Origin: Myxococcales bacterium
GTDB lineage: Bacteria; Myxococcota_A; Bradymonadia; UBA7976; UBA1532
Assembly: GCA_020633435.1 (NCBI GenBank)
Contig: JACKDP010000005.1
Span: forward strand, 496,001 to 560,000
Reading direction: 5' to 3'
Length of the DNA: 64,000 nt
Under the pieces are notes generated by a model that was not told the DNA's origin, ran no database searches, and saw only the letters and a list, made by a program, of their open reading frames with translations. Positions 25,546-37,637 of this stretch are shown in pieces. Made by a program: the position numbers and the translations under genes. Position 1 is the first letter of the stretch. Every line of letters starts with the position of its first letter.

Positions 25546-28236
25546 GTGACGGGTCGGGCTTTGGTGATCGTGGAATCTCCGACCAAGGCGCGCACCATCC
25601 GGCGGTTCCTCGGGGACCGCTTCCGGGTGGAGGCCTCCATGGGGCACGTCCGCGATCTGCCGTCCTCCGCCGCCGAGATGCCGGCCTCCGTGAAGGGGCG
25701 CCCCTGGGCGCGCCTGGCGGTGGACGTGGAGGACGGGTTCCGGCCGGTCTACGTGATCCCGGCGGACAAGAAGAAGGTCGTCGCCCAGCTCAAGAAGGAG
25801 CTCGCGGACGTCGACACCCTCTACATCGCGACCGATGAGGATCGCGAGGGGGAGTCCATCGGCTGGCACCTGCTCGAGGTCCTCAAGCCCAAGATCCCCA
25901 CGTACCGCATGGTGTTCCACGAGATCACCCGGGACGCCATCGACAAGGCCCTCAACAACCCGCGCCAGCTCGACGACAAGCTCGTCCAGGCCCAGGAGGC
26001 CCGCCGCGTCCTCGACCGGCTGGTGGGCTACGTCGTCTCGCCGCTGCTCTGGCGCAAGGTGGCCCCGCGCCTCTCGGCCGGCCGCGTGCAGAGCGTGGCG
26101 GTGCGGATGATGGTGCAGCGCGAGCGCGAGCGCATGGCCTTCAAGTCGGGCAGCTGGTGGGATCTCAAGGCCAGCGCCGAGAAGGACCGCGTCCGCTTCG
26201 ACGCCGCCCTCACGTCCCTCGGCGGCCGCACCATCGCCAGCGGCCGCGACTTCGACGAGACGACCGGCGCCCTGAAGACGGGCAAGAACGTCCTGCTGCT
26301 GGACGAGGCCGAGAGCCGCGCCCTGGCGACGCGCCTGGCCGGCTGCGAGCTGGTCGTGGACGACGTGGATCGCAAGGAGTCCCAGCGCTCCCCGTACCCG
26401 CCGTTCACCACCTCGACGCTGCAGCAGGAGTCGAACCGCAAGCTCGGCTTCTCGGCCTCGCAGACCATGCAGATCGCCCAGAAGCTCTATGAAAGCGGGC
26501 ACATCACCTACATGCGTACCGACTCGTTCAACCTGAGCGAGGAGGCCATCCGCGCCGTGCGGGGGATGATCGAGCAGCGCTACGGCCAGGCCCTGCTCTC
26601 GCCGTCGGCCCGCCGGTACGCCACGAAGTCCAAGGGCGCCCAGGAGGCCCACGAGGCCATCCGCCCCGCCGGCACGTCGATGGCGACGGCCAGCGAGCTC
26701 GGCCTGTCGGGCCGCGAGGCGCGCCTCTACGATCTGATCTGGAAGCGCACCGTGGCCACCCAGATGGCCAACGCGCGCATCGCGTCGACGACCGTTCAGC
26801 TCTCGACCCCCGATCCCGCCAACGGGCAGCCGGTGGTCTTCCGGGCCTCGGGGCGGCAGGTGCTCTTCCCCGGCTTCTTCCGCGCCTACGTCGAGGGCGC
26901 CGACGATCCGGGCGCCGTCCTCGACGACCAGTCCGATCCGCTGCCGAACCTCGATCCGGGCGACCGGGTGGCCTGCCTGAACCTCGAGGCCCTGGGCCAC
27001 CAGACGCGGCCGCCGGCGCGCTACTCCGAGGCCACGCTCGTCAAGGCGCTGGAGGCCGAGGGCATCGGCCGCCCGTCGACGTACGCCAGCATCATCGACA
27101 CCGTGCAGAAGCGCGGCTACGTGAAGGCCGTCGCGCGCCAGCTCCAGCCCACCTTCACCGCCATGGCCGTCACCAACCTCCTGGAGGAGGCCCTGGGCAA
27201 GGTGGTCGACCTCGAGTTCACGGCCGTCATGGAGTCGTGGCTCGACAAGGTGGCCGAGGGCGAGAGCGACCCCCTGAGCTGGCTGGCCTCGTTCTACCAG
27301 GACGAGCTGGTGGGCGGCGTCTCCCGCGGGGAGCTCATCGACCCGCGGACGGTCTGCACCGTGCGGTCCGAGGCCCTCGATCCCTTCGAGGTGCGCCTGG
27401 GCCGCTACGGACCCTTCATCGAGATCCTCAGCGACGACGGCGGTCGCCGCGTCGTGTCGCTGCCCGAGGACGTCGCCCCGGCCGACATGACGGCCGACGT
27501 GGTGCGGGGCCTCGCGGAGCGGGCCGAGAAGGGGGAGGCCCCCCTGGGCCACCACCCCGAGTCGGGCCTGCCCGTCTACCTGCGCGACGGCCGCTTCGGC
27601 GCCTACGTGCAGCTCGGCGAGGCCGCCGAGGACGGGACGAAGCCCCGCCGCGCCTCCCTGGCCCCCGGCATGGACGCCCAGCAGGTCACCCTGCCCATCG
27701 CCCTGGCGCTCCTGAGCCTGCCGCGCACGCTGGGCCAGCACCCGGAGACGGGCAAGGCCGTGCAGGCCGGCATCGGCCGCTTCGGCCCGTACATCACCCA
27801 CGACGGCGTCTACGCCTCGCTGCGCAAGGAGGACGACGTCCTCAGCGTGGGCCTGGCGCGGGGCCTGGAGCTGCTGGCCGCCAAGAAGGGGGGCCGCAAG
27901 GCCGCCGAGCCGCTGCGGACCATCGGCGATCACCCCGAGGACGGGGCGCCCATCGTCGTGCTGGAGGGCCGCTATGGGCCCTATGTGAAGCACGGGCGCA
28001 TCAACGCCTCGCTGCCCGAGGGCCTCGGCGTCGAGGACGTGAGCCTGGCGCAGGCCGTCGAGCTGCTGGCCGCCCGGGCGCAGCGCGCGGGGGCCAAGGC
28101 GAAGGCGCGCAGCGCGAAGCCGAAGGCGGCCGCCGCGAAGCCGAAGGCGCGGGCCGCGAAGCCGAAGGCGGCCGCCGCGAAGCCGAAGGCGCGGGCCGCC
28201 AAGCCGAAGGCGACGCCGGCCCAGCCCGAGGCCTGA
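25546..28236 (+). CDS. topA: DNA topoisomerase I
   Basis: An 896-residue type IA topoisomerase that relaxes negative supercoils. Toprim domain: VIVESPTKARTIRRFLG and YIATDEDREGESIGWHL. Active-site Tyr in GHITYMRTDSFNLSEEA. After the core there are no zinc-finger Cys repeats. Instead there are three or more repeats around GRFGAYVQLG, GRFGPYITHDGVYASL and GRYGPYVKHGRINASL, as in Toprim_Crpt-type topoisomerases. The last 50 residues are a Lys/Ala tail with repeating AAKPKAR units that probably binds DNA. GTG start after GGGAGGACGAT. Confidence 0.96.
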   Translation: MTGRALVIVESPTKARTIRRFLGDRFRVEASMGHVRDLPSSAAEMPASVKGRPWARLAVDVEDGFRPVYVIPADKKKVVAQLKKELADVDTLYIATDEDREGESIGWHLLEVLKPKIPTYRMVFHEITRDAIDKALNNPRQLDDKLVQAQEARRVLDRLVGYVVSPLLWRKVAPRLSAGRVQSVAVRMMVQRERERMAFKSGSWWDLKASAEKDRVRFDAALTSLGGRTIASGRDFDETTGALKTGKNVLLLDEAESRALATRLAGCELVVDDVDRKESQRSPYPPFTTSTLQQESNRKLGFSASQTMQIAQKLYESGHITYMRTDSFNLSEEAIRAVRGMIEQRYGQALLSPSARRYATKSKGAQEAHEAIRPAGTSMATASELGLSGREARLYDLIWKRTVATQMANARIASTTVQLSTPDPANGQPVVFRASGRQVLFPGFFRAYVEGADDPGAVLDDQSDPLPNLDPGDRVACLNLEALGHQTRPPARYSEATLVKALEAEGIGRPSTYASIIDTVQKRGYVKAVARQLQPTFTAMAVTNLLEEALGKVVDLEFTAVMESWLDKVAEGESDPLSWLASFYQDELVGGVSRGELIDPRTVCTVRSEALDPFEVRLGRYGPFIEILSDDGGRRVVSLPEDVAPADMTADVVRGLAERAEKGEAPLGHHPESGLPVYLRDGRFGAYVQLGEAAEDGTKPRRASLAPGMDAQQVTLPIALALLSLPRTLGQHPETGKAVQAGIGRFGPYITHDGVYASLRKEDDVLSVGLARGLELLAAKKGGRKAAEPLRTIGDHPEDGAPIVVLEGRYGPYVKHGRINASLPEGLGVEDVSLAQAVELLAARAQRAGAKAKARSAKPKAAAAKPKARAAKPKAAAAKPKARAAKPKATPAQPEA

Positions 28237-28266
28237 GGCCGAAAACTCCAGTCAATCCAAGTGGTT

Positions 28267-29114
28267 TCAGTCGGCCGACGGCGCCAGCGCCGCGCGGTCG
28301 GCCGTGGGCAACAGGGGGCTGCTGCCCAGCCCGCGCAGCAGCTCGACCACCCCGGCCGGCTCGGGATCCAGGGCGAGCGGCTGGCCGTGCAGGCCCGCCC
28401 GGAGCGGCACCACGTCCGCCGCGATGACGCCCTCCTCGTCCAGCCGCACCTCCAGCGCCAGCGCCTCGTCCTCCGCCGTGCACCGGCAGGCGAACGCCAG
28501 GTTGCCCAGCCCCCACGCGATGACCTGCCGACCCCGGCGCTCGACGGCCCCCAGGGCGTGGCTCCCGTGGACGCCGACGACGGCGGCGCCGGCCGCCACC
28601 GCGGCCTCGACGCGGGCGCGCGTGGCGGGCGTCGGCCGGTAGCTCGGCGGCGCGAGGACGTGCAGCGACACCACGACGGGGCGGGGGGCCGCCGCGACGG
28701 CCGCGGCGAGCTGCGTGGGCGTGGCCTCGTACGCCGCGATGACCGTCACGCCGCCCACACGGGCTGCCGCCAGCTCCCCCAGCGCCCGCACGCCCGCGGC
28801 CGTCGCCGCGGCCACCGTCTGGGCGCGGCCCGCTGGTCCGTCGTCATCGCTGTGGTTGTTGGCCAGGCTCACGGCCTCGACGCCGACGGCCCGGAGCGCC
28901 GCCAGGACCGCCGGCCCGTTGCGCAGGCGCTCACCGCCGGGCTTGCCCGCGCCGACGGGGCCCTCCAGGTTCACGACGCCCACGCCCCGCAGCCCGCGCG
29001 CGGCGGCCAGGACGGGCGCGGGCGCCACGGCGTCATCGAGCTGCACGTCGCCGGCCAGCCAGATGGCCCGGGGGGCGGCGCAGCCCGCCAGCAGCAGCAA
29101 CGCCGCCAGGGCTC

Positions 29115-29118
<4 letters not shown>
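28267..29118 (-). CDS. CapA-family protein, lipoprotein
   Basis: A 283-residue protein starting at GTG: MRALAALLLLAGCAAP with lipobox LAGC. WLAGDVQLDD, VVNLEGPV, VEAVSLANNHSDDDG, VVSLHVLAP and VVGVHGSHALGAVE correspond to the metal and phosphate sites of CapA/PgsA-like metallophosphatase-fold proteins (a pattern of Asn-Leu-Glu, Ala-Asn-Asn-His and His-Gly-Ser-His). Members act in polyglutamate capsule making or are uncharacterised. No capsule genes are nearby. The start overlaps the gcvP stop (GTGA), so it is co-translated with gcvP. Confidence 0.85.
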
Positions 29119-31994
<2,876 letters not shown>

Positions 31995-32098
31995 CGGGCC
32001 CTCCGAGCAGGGGCGGACGGGGCGGGAGGATACCGGATCTGGGCCCGCCACGGGGGGCCATCGTGTGCACGTCGAAAATTATCATCGCCCTGACCTGG

Positions 32099-32110
32099 CG
32101 TGCCGGCACG
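32099..32110. promoter_or_regulatory. 12-bp perfect palindrome, possible operator
   Basis: CGTGCCGGCACG is flanked by CTGG and TGCCAG, giving an extended dyad with one-base offset. It sits about 105 bp upstream of gcvP. No factor is recognised. Confidence 0.3.
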
Positions 32111-32180
32111 TGCCAGCGGGGTGCCAGGGCGCCGCGCCGCAGATCCCAGCAGTTTCGCGGGATTGCGGCCACTGAACCGC

Positions 32181-32196
32181 TGGCATGGGCCTTGAT
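32181..32196 (+). promoter_or_regulatory. Weak sigma-54-like promoter motif
   Basis: TGGCAT, five bases, then TTGAT resembles the -24/-12 consensus, but the -12 has GA in place of GC. It lies 156 bp upstream of the ECF sigma gene. Low certainty. Confidence 0.25.
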
Positions 32197-32351
32197 GAAC
32201 CCGGCGTCGGCCCCCCAGGGCCGCTCCCTCTCCCGGCCGCCCCCCGGCTCTCCGACTTCGTCGGGGGGCGGCCACCCTCTCGACCCGGCGGGCCCGGCTC
32301 GAAAAGAAAGTGTCGGCGGCCAGGACCCTTTTCGCGCCGGGCGGCGAGAGA

Positions 32352-32918
32352 ATGGGCGTGAACATGCCCACGCTGCCCGCCGAGCTCGACGCCTTCCGCC
32401 TCGCCGCCGCCGCCCGCGGTGATGCGCGGGCGCGCCGCGCTTTCATCGAGGTCTACGCCGATCGGGTGCACGCCCTGGCGCACCGGATGCTGGCGCCGCG
32501 GGGGCTTCATGGGCTGGTGGACGACGTGGCCCAGGAGACGTTCCTGGCGGCGCTCGGGGCCCTCGGGGGCTTTCGGCCCGACGGGGCGGCCCGGCTGTCG
32601 ACGTGGGTGCTGACGATCGCGTCGCGGCGCGCCCTGGACGCCATCCGCGCCGAGGAGCGTCGCGCCCGCCGGGAGGCGCTGGTGGCGCCGACCCACGCGG
32701 CGGCGTCGCCCGAGAGCACCGTGGCGGGGCGCCGCCTGGCCGAGCTGGTCGGGGCCCTGCCCGTCGATCAGCACGCGGTCTTCGTGCTGCGCGCCTTCCA
32801 CGAGTTCAGCCTGGAGGAGATCGCCGACGCGCTCGACCTGCCCCTCGGGACGGTCAAGTCGCGCCTGGCGCGGGCGCGGGCGGAGCTGCGGCAGGCCCTG
32901 GGAGAGGTGGCACCGTGA
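32352..32918 (+). CDS. ECF-type RNA polymerase sigma factor
   Basis: A 188-residue sigma-70-family factor. Region 2: RRAFIEVYADRVHALAHRML and VDDVAQETFLAAL; ARLSTWVLTIASRRALD is the -10-recognising part. Region 4: LPVDQHAVFVLRAFHEFSLE, then EIADALDLPLGTVKSRLARA. The start is uncertain: ATG at 32352 or 32364; both follow GAGAG. The stop overlaps the start of a FecR-domain gene (GTGA), the classic layout of a sigma factor with its membrane-bound partner. Confidence 0.93.
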   Translation: MGVNMPTLPAELDAFRLAAAARGDARARRAFIEVYADRVHALAHRMLAPRGLHGLVDDVAQETFLAALGALGGFRPDGAARLSTWVLTIASRRALDAIRAEERRARREALVAPTHAAASPESTVAGRRLAELVGALPVDQHAVFVLRAFHEFSLEEIADALDLPLGTVKSRLARARAELRQALGEVAP

Positions 32919-34159
32919 CAGAGCGAGATCCCCTCGAGGACGCCCTCGCCGGCTGGGCGGCCCCGCCTGCGCCGACGGGCTTCGCCGACCGCGTCCTGGC
33001 GGCGGCGCCAGCCCCGCCCGCCAGCCCGCGGCGGTGGTGGCCGGCCCTGGCCCTGGCGGCGGCGCTGCTGGTGGGCCTGGGCGTCGTGGCGCTGCGGGGG
33101 CGGACGGCGGCGGGCGAGCTCGCGCCGGCGGCCCAGCGTACGACGGTGACGCTGGCGGCTCGCGGCGTGGCGGTGGCCGAGGCGGGCGCGGCGCTGACCT
33201 GGCGGGTCGAGGCCGCGTCCGCCCACATCGAGCAGCGACAGGGCGAGGTCTTCTACCGCGTCGAGGGGGATGGCCCCTTCGAGGTGGTCACCCCCGCGGG
33301 CAGCGTGCGCGCCGAGGGGAGCTGTTTCTCCATCAAGATCAGTGGGTTGAGCGAGGAGAGTGCCATGGGAACGGGGATGAAGGGGGCGCTCGTCGGCGCC
33401 GTGCTGGCGGCGGTGGCCGTGGTGACCGTCTATGAGGGCCGCGTCGCGCTGGCCACCGACCGGGGGCAGATCGCCCTCGAAGCGGGCGGCCGGGGGCGGG
33501 CGACGCCGGGGGCCGTGCCCGAGGCCCTGCCCGAAGCGCGCGCCGCGGCGGCGCCGGCGGACGGACCCGCCGCGGAGGCCCGGGCCGACGACGACGTCGC
33601 GACGGAGGCGGGGACGGTGAAGGCGCTGCGGGCCGAGCTCGAGGCCACCCGCATCCGCGCCCGGGCCCTGCAGCGCGAGGTCGAGAGCGTCCGGGCTCTC
33701 GCCGCCGAGGAGCAGGCCCGCCGCATCGAGGTAGAGGGCGAGGCGCCCACCTGGCCCGCCGAGATGCCCCCGGCCTACAGCGCCGACGCCCTGCGGCAGA
33801 ACTTCACGGCCGCCCTCAAGGAGGCCGGCTACGACGGCGAGGTCACCGAGGTCGACTGCACCGAGTACCCCTGCATCGTCTACGGCAAGCTGAACGATCA
33901 CGACGGCACCGAGCTGCACCAGCTCATGGAGGCCGAGGCCCTGAGCGTCTACGGCACGGGCAGCAACAACACGAGCGCCTGGGGCGGGACGAAGAAGGAC
34001 GCCAACGGCCAGCACGACGAGGCCGTCTTCGGCATCGCGGTGCACCCCAAGGAGGAGGACGTGGCGCGGCGCAAGCAGATCGCGAAGCGCCTGTCCCACC
34101 GCCACCAGCAGTTCTGGGATGCCCTGCGCGCGCAGCGCGGCGAGGACGGCGGCGAGTAG
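32915..34159 (+). CDS. FecR-domain membrane protein, putative anti-sigma factor
   Basis: A 414-residue protein. The short cytoplasmic N-terminus (LEDALAGWAAPPAPTGFADR) is followed by a transmembrane helix (WWPALALAAALLVGLGVVAL) and a FecR domain (QGEVFYRVEGDGPFEVVTP, AGSVRAEGSCFSI). A second hydrophobic stretch, GALVGAVLAAVAVVTVYEG, is inserted inside the FecR domain before the final strands. Then come a long charged coiled coil (about residues 230-275) and a C-terminal domain with two Cys in EVDCTEYPCIVYGKL. Translational coupling to the sigma gene suggests an anti-sigma or co-regulator role. Its 3' end is 2 bp from the convergent gene at 34162. Confidence 0.8.
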   Translation: MTERDPLEDALAGWAAPPAPTGFADRVLAAAPAPPASPRRWWPALALAAALLVGLGVVALRGRTAAGELAPAAQRTTVTLAARGVAVAEAGAALTWRVEAASAHIEQRQGEVFYRVEGDGPFEVVTPAGSVRAEGSCFSIKISGLSEESAMGTGMKGALVGAVLAAVAVVTVYEGRVALATDRGQIALEAGGRGRATPGAVPEALPEARAAAAPADGPAAEARADDDVATEAGTVKALRAELEATRIRARALQREVESVRALAAEEQARRIEVEGEAPTWPAEMPPAYSADALRQNFTAALKEAGYDGEVTEVDCTEYPCIVYGKLNDHDGTELHQLMEAEALSVYGTGSNNTSAWGGTKKDANGQHDEAVFGIAVHPKEEDVARRKQIAKRLSHRHQQFWDALRAQRGEDGGE

Positions 34160-34161
34160 CC

Positions 34162-34818
34162 TCAGCCGCCCGGATTCCGCTTGGGATCCGCGGTGTTCCA
34201 GGCGTTGATGCCCCCCACGACCCACGAGCCCTGGGACTGGTCGCAGGCCGACCGGAACCGGACCCCCAGCATCCGCCGCGTCACCAGGAGATCGTGCTCG
34301 GGGTCCTCGCCCTCGTTGAGGGTGAGCGCCGACTGCATCTTGCCGTGGGCCTGGACGGGGCGGCGCAGGTGCCGGTGGCGGTGCCACCAGAGGGCGCCGC
34401 GCTCCACGAACGTGACCCCGTCGGGGCGCAGCTCGATGCGCCAGAGGCGGGTGGCCATGCGCAGGCAGACCCAGGCGAGGGGCCCGAAGATCAGCAGCGT
34501 GACCAGGTGGATGCTCCACGGCAGCCCGTGCACGAAGCCGGAGATGGACATGGCCACCATGGCCAGCACGACGGCGTAGGCGGCCCCCTCCGCGATGGTC
34601 CGCCCGACGGGCCGGCGCCAGGGCAGCGTGAGGATGCTCACGCCGGCGGCGTGGTGGACCTCCAGGCCGGGCGGGGGCTCGGCCCAGCGCCACGGGACCT
34701 CGCCGGGCATGTAGGGCAGCGGCGGGTGCTGCCGGAGCGCGGCGCGGTGGCGGCGCACGATGGCGACGACGGCGGCGACGGCCAGGCCCAGGTCGAGGGC
34801 GGCGAAGAGCGTGTCCAT
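34162..34818 (-). CDS. Membrane protein of unknown function
   Basis: A 218-residue protein with an N-terminal hydrophobic segment (FAALDLGLAVAAVVAIV) and a central pair (AAYAVVLAMVAMSISGFV, IHLVTLLIFGPLAWVCL). The remainder resembles a PH-like or DUF-type cytoplasmic domain (LWRIELRPDGVTFVERGALW). I do not recognise the family. It is 2 bp downstream of the predicted barrel gene, so probably co-transcribed. Confidence 0.65.
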   Translation of the reverse strand: MDTLFAALDLGLAVAAVVAIVRRHRAALRQHPPLPYMPGEVPWRWAEPPPGLEVHHAAGVSILTLPWRRPVGRTIAEGAAYAVVLAMVAMSISGFVHGLPWSIHLVTLLIFGPLAWVCLRMATRLWRIELRPDGVTFVERGALWWHRHRHLRRPVQAHGKMQSALTLNEGEDPEHDLLVTRRMLGVRFRSACDQSQGSWVVGGINAWNTADPKRNPGG

Positions 34819-34820
34819 GC

Positions 34821-35999
34821 CTACAGCAGCCAGTCCAGCGCCAGCTCGAAGCGCTCGTCCTCGGGCGCCGGCCCATCGCCATCGAAGGCGGCCACCCGCA
34901 CCCGCCCACCGAGCATCAGCCCGAAGAGCCAGGCCGGCCGATAGCCGAGCTCCGGCACCAGCGCGTGCAGCACGTCGCCGCCGCGGGACACCCGATCCCA
35001 GGCCAGCCCGGCGCGGTACGTCCCGTCGTCGAAGCGGTAGTAGACCTGGGTGCGGTGCAGGCGCTCGAAGCGGGCGGTCGCCTGGTCGAGCCCGAGCCAG
35101 GTGTCGTGGCCCAGGCCGGCCTGGTGGGCCGGGACCGGGTGGAACGCCACGCCCACCTGGGCGAGCCAGCCGCTCGCCTCGTTGGCGCCCTCATGCCAGC
35201 CATAGCCCCCCAGGATCCAGAGCTCGGTGCCGGGCAGGTCGGGAGAAAGTCGCTGATATCCAAAGGAAAGTCGCCAGGCGGACGCCTCGCCGGCCGGGGT
35301 GTCCCAGGCCACGTGCGTCAGCCGCGCGGCGTCGAGCTGGTAGTGGTCGCCGCGGTGCTTGGGGAAGCCGCGGAAGGCCAGCGCGCCGGAGAAGGCCAGG
35401 CGCTCCTCCAGGCTGGCCCCGTCCCGCGTCCAGCGCCGGCGCCACGCCGCGCCGAGGGGCAGCGCGAGGTGGGCGTCCTTGTCGACCTTGGGGCCGATGG
35501 GCGCGACCTCGACCTCGGTGTCCAGGAGCCGGAAAGGCCGGCGCTGGAACTCGGCGAAGTCGCCAGGGGTCAGCTCGGTGCGATCGGCGACGACGGCGTC
35601 GGCCGACAGGTGCACGCCCCCGTCGCCCTCGTCGTGATCGGTGCTGTAGAAGGCGGTGTTCTTCCACACGAAGTCGGTGATGCGGTCGCCGGTGTCGTTG
35701 ACGACGAGCAGATCGGCGAAGGCCTGGCTGCGCAGGACGCTCTCGCTGTTCGGGCGCAGGCCGGCGTCGACGCCGAGGCGCAGGCCCTCGGCCAGGGCCG
35801 GGCGCAGGGCGTCGGTGCTCGGGTTGGCGACCTGCGCGCCCACGAGTAGCTGCAGCAGGCGGTGGCCATCGCAGAAGCCGGTGCAGTCGTCGAAGGCCGC
35901 GGCGCGGCCCCGGGTGCGCTCGTAGAAGTCGTCGAGGGCCGGGCGGTCGAAGGCCAGGGCGGGGAGGGGGAGCAGCAGGGCGAGCAGGACGCGGCGCAT
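34821..35999 (-). CDS. Predicted outer-membrane beta-barrel protein
   Basis: A 392-residue exported protein with signal peptide MRRVLLALLLPLPALAF. From about residue 170, amphipathic strands alternate with short turns: LLDTEVEVAPIGPKV, AWRLSFGYQRLSP, WLAQVGVAFHPVPA, RTQVYYRFDDGTYRAGLAW, FGLMLGGRVRVAAFDG, ending in ELALDWLL, consistent with a barrel. The N-terminal 130 residues are helical, with one CTGFCDGH pair. The exact family is not recognised. First of a two-gene unit with 34162-34818. Confidence 0.65.
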   Translation of the reverse strand: MRRVLLALLLPLPALAFDRPALDDFYERTRGRAAAFDDCTGFCDGHRLLQLLVGAQVANPSTDALRPALAEGLRLGVDAGLRPNSESVLRSQAFADLLVVNDTGDRITDFVWKNTAFYSTDHDEGDGGVHLSADAVVADRTELTPGDFAEFQRRPFRLLDTEVEVAPIGPKVDKDAHLALPLGAAWRRRWTRDGASLEERLAFSGALAFRGFPKHRGDHYQLDAARLTHVAWDTPAGEASAWRLSFGYQRLSPDLPGTELWILGGYGWHEGANEASGWLAQVGVAFHPVPAHQAGLGHDTWLGLDQATARFERLHRTQVYYRFDDGTYRAGLAWDRVSRGGDVLHALVPELGYRPAWLFGLMLGGRVRVAAFDGDGPAPEDERFELALDWLL

Positions 36000-36020
36000 C
36001 CTGCCAGTGTGCCCGGGCGG

Positions 36021-37322
36021 CTACTCGTTGGCGAGGCCCACATGGTGGGGCCCGGTGACGGACGGCACCCCGTCCGTCTGGCCGGCGCCGACGACGATGA
36101 GGCGGTAGGCCGGATCGACGGTGCGCCAGACCTGCCACCAGCTCTTGTACAGGCTCACCGACGCCTTGAGGCGGGCGCCGGCGGGCACGCGGAGCTGGAT
36201 CCAGTCCACCCGATCGGCCGAGTCGGAGGTGGCGCGGCCCAGGTACGTCCCGTCGGCGGCCTCCACGTCCAGGACCAGGTCGAAGTCGTCGAAGTTCGTC
36301 CGGTGGTTGTAGATCCAGGGGTAGAAGGCCAGGGCCGTCGGCGTCGCGAAGCCGGTGAGGGAGGCCTGGTACAGGATGGTCATGGCCTCGGGGTAGGTGA
36401 ACCGGGCGTAGTCGGGCACCAGGGCGACGGTGACCCACTGGGCCGACGCCGAGGTGAACGCGAACCCGACGGCCGGATCGTCGGCGTCGGCGATCTCGCC
36501 CTCGGCCATGAACGAGGTGTCGTTGTCCGCCATCGTGGCGGCCACGTCGGCGGGGTAGCGCTCGAAGAGCTCGTAGGTGCGCACCTCGCCGGCCTCGTCC
36601 CAGGGCACGTCCACCGTGCGGCACACATCGCCGCCGTCCGGGCACTTGCCCTCCTCGACGGTGTAGTGGCCGTCGTCATCCGCCAGGAAGCCATGGGCGC
36701 CGACGGGGCCAAGGGGCCCAAGCGGGCCGAGGGGGCCGAGCGGGCCGAGCGGGCCCAGGACCGACCAGACGCCGCCGGGGGCGAGCTGGCCGATGAAGGC
36801 GTTGCTGTAGGTGCGCGCGTCGGCCTCGCTCTCGTCGTCCGGCACGCCGAAGTCGGCCCAGCGGGCGGGGTTCAGCGGGCCGGCCTCACCCAGGGGGCCG
36901 GCCGCGGAGAGGGGGCCGTCGTTCTCGGCGAGCTCCTGGGAGAACAGGTGCCAGTCCACGCCGCCGGAGATGTAGCGAGACGGGTTCCAGCTCCCATCCC
37001 CGACGGGGCCCAGCAGCCCGAGCGGGCCGTAGGGGCCGATGGGGCCGTAGTAGCCCAGGCAGCTCATGACCTGCAGGTAGACCTTCGGCGAGAGGGGATC
37101 GCCGATGAACACGCGGTCGATGGGCGGCGAGACGCCCGAGAGGTCGCCCTGCAGCGCCTCCACCGTGGTGGCCGAGGTGTAGGGGAGGCCGTCCCCGGCG
37201 CCGTCGGCCTTGCCCGGGGCCTTGCCCTCGGCGCGGGCCTCGGCCGGGGCCGCCTCATCAGCGGGGGCGGTGGCGCAGGCGGCCAGGAGGAGGCTCGAGA
37301 GGGTGGCGGCGCGGCGCAGCAT
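36021..37322 (-). CDS. Lipoprotein with Leu-Gly-Pro repeats
   Basis: A 433-residue lipoprotein: signal MLRRAATLSSLLLAACA with lipobox LAAC. Two clusters of Gly-Pro triplets are embedded in it: GYYGPIGPYGPLGLLGPVG at about residues 90-108 and five LGP units (LGPLGPLGPLGPLGPLGPVG) at about 180-205, with single GPL motifs between (NDGPLSAAGPLGEAGPL). The C-terminal half is a beta-rich domain (WVTVALVPDYARFTYPEAM). The motifs are collagen-like in Gly periodicity but favour Leu-Gly-Pro. Function unknown; it may be a surface filament or stalk. Confidence 0.75.
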   Translation of the reverse strand: MLRRAATLSSLLLAACATAPADEAAPAEARAEGKAPGKADGAGDGLPYTSATTVEALQGDLSGVSPPIDRVFIGDPLSPKVYLQVMSCLGYYGPIGPYGPLGLLGPVGDGSWNPSRYISGGVDWHLFSQELAENDGPLSAAGPLGEAGPLNPARWADFGVPDDESEADARTYSNAFIGQLAPGGVWSVLGPLGPLGPLGPLGPLGPVGAHGFLADDDGHYTVEEGKCPDGGDVCRTVDVPWDEAGEVRTYELFERYPADVAATMADNDTSFMAEGEIADADDPAVGFAFTSASAQWVTVALVPDYARFTYPEAMTILYQASLTGFATPTALAFYPWIYNHRTNFDDFDLVLDVEAADGTYLGRATSDSADRVDWIQLRVPAGARLKASVSLYKSWWQVWRTVDPAYRLIVVGAGQTDGVPSVTGPHHVGLANE

Positions 37323-37637
37323 GGCGGCTCCAGGTACCAGCAGTGGCCACCGCAGTGGCCGGTCAGCGGACTGCCACCGGCCGGGAAGCGGCGGGCGACG
37401 GTGGGTTCTTCCAGACGGGGTGCTCACTTCGCAAGGGGCGTGCCGACGGGAGGCGATCCGGGACACCGGGGCGGCGGCCGCGTGACACCCCGCCCCGGCG
37501 GCGTGACGCGCTCCGCATCTATCTGTTTTTAAACGCCTTTTCCGCTGGCCTCCGGCTTGCTCTGCCTTTTCGCGTCTCCGGCTTCAATCGGCGCCGCGCC
37601 GCCCGTTGAGCCCATGAGCCCCGATCCGGAGGACCCG
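37323..37637. other. Divergent intergenic region
   Basis: 315 bp between two envelope genes. Contains the direct repeat GCAGTGGCC (twice near 37336-37358) and an AT-richer stretch at 37515-37580 (TGTTTTTAAACGCCTTTTCC) that may carry the promoter of the rightward operon. GGAGGA at 37628 is the ribosome site of the next gene. No gene is seen. Confidence 0.45.

Larger units (their letters stand above)
31995..32351. other. Divergent intergenic region between gcvP and the ECF sigma gene
   Basis: 357 bp without a gene. Contains the palindrome at 32099-32110, an AT-richer spot GAAAATTATCATC near 32073-32086 that could belong to the gcvP promoter, a sigma-54-like motif at 32181 and a CTCGAAAAGAAAGTG stretch near 32300. 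Fit to known promoter consensus is weak throughout. Confidence 0.4.

Noticed and set aside
31995..32351. Glycine riboswitch upstream of gcvP
   Set aside because: The leader was read on the minus strand and no glycine-aptamer core sequence or paired stems were found.
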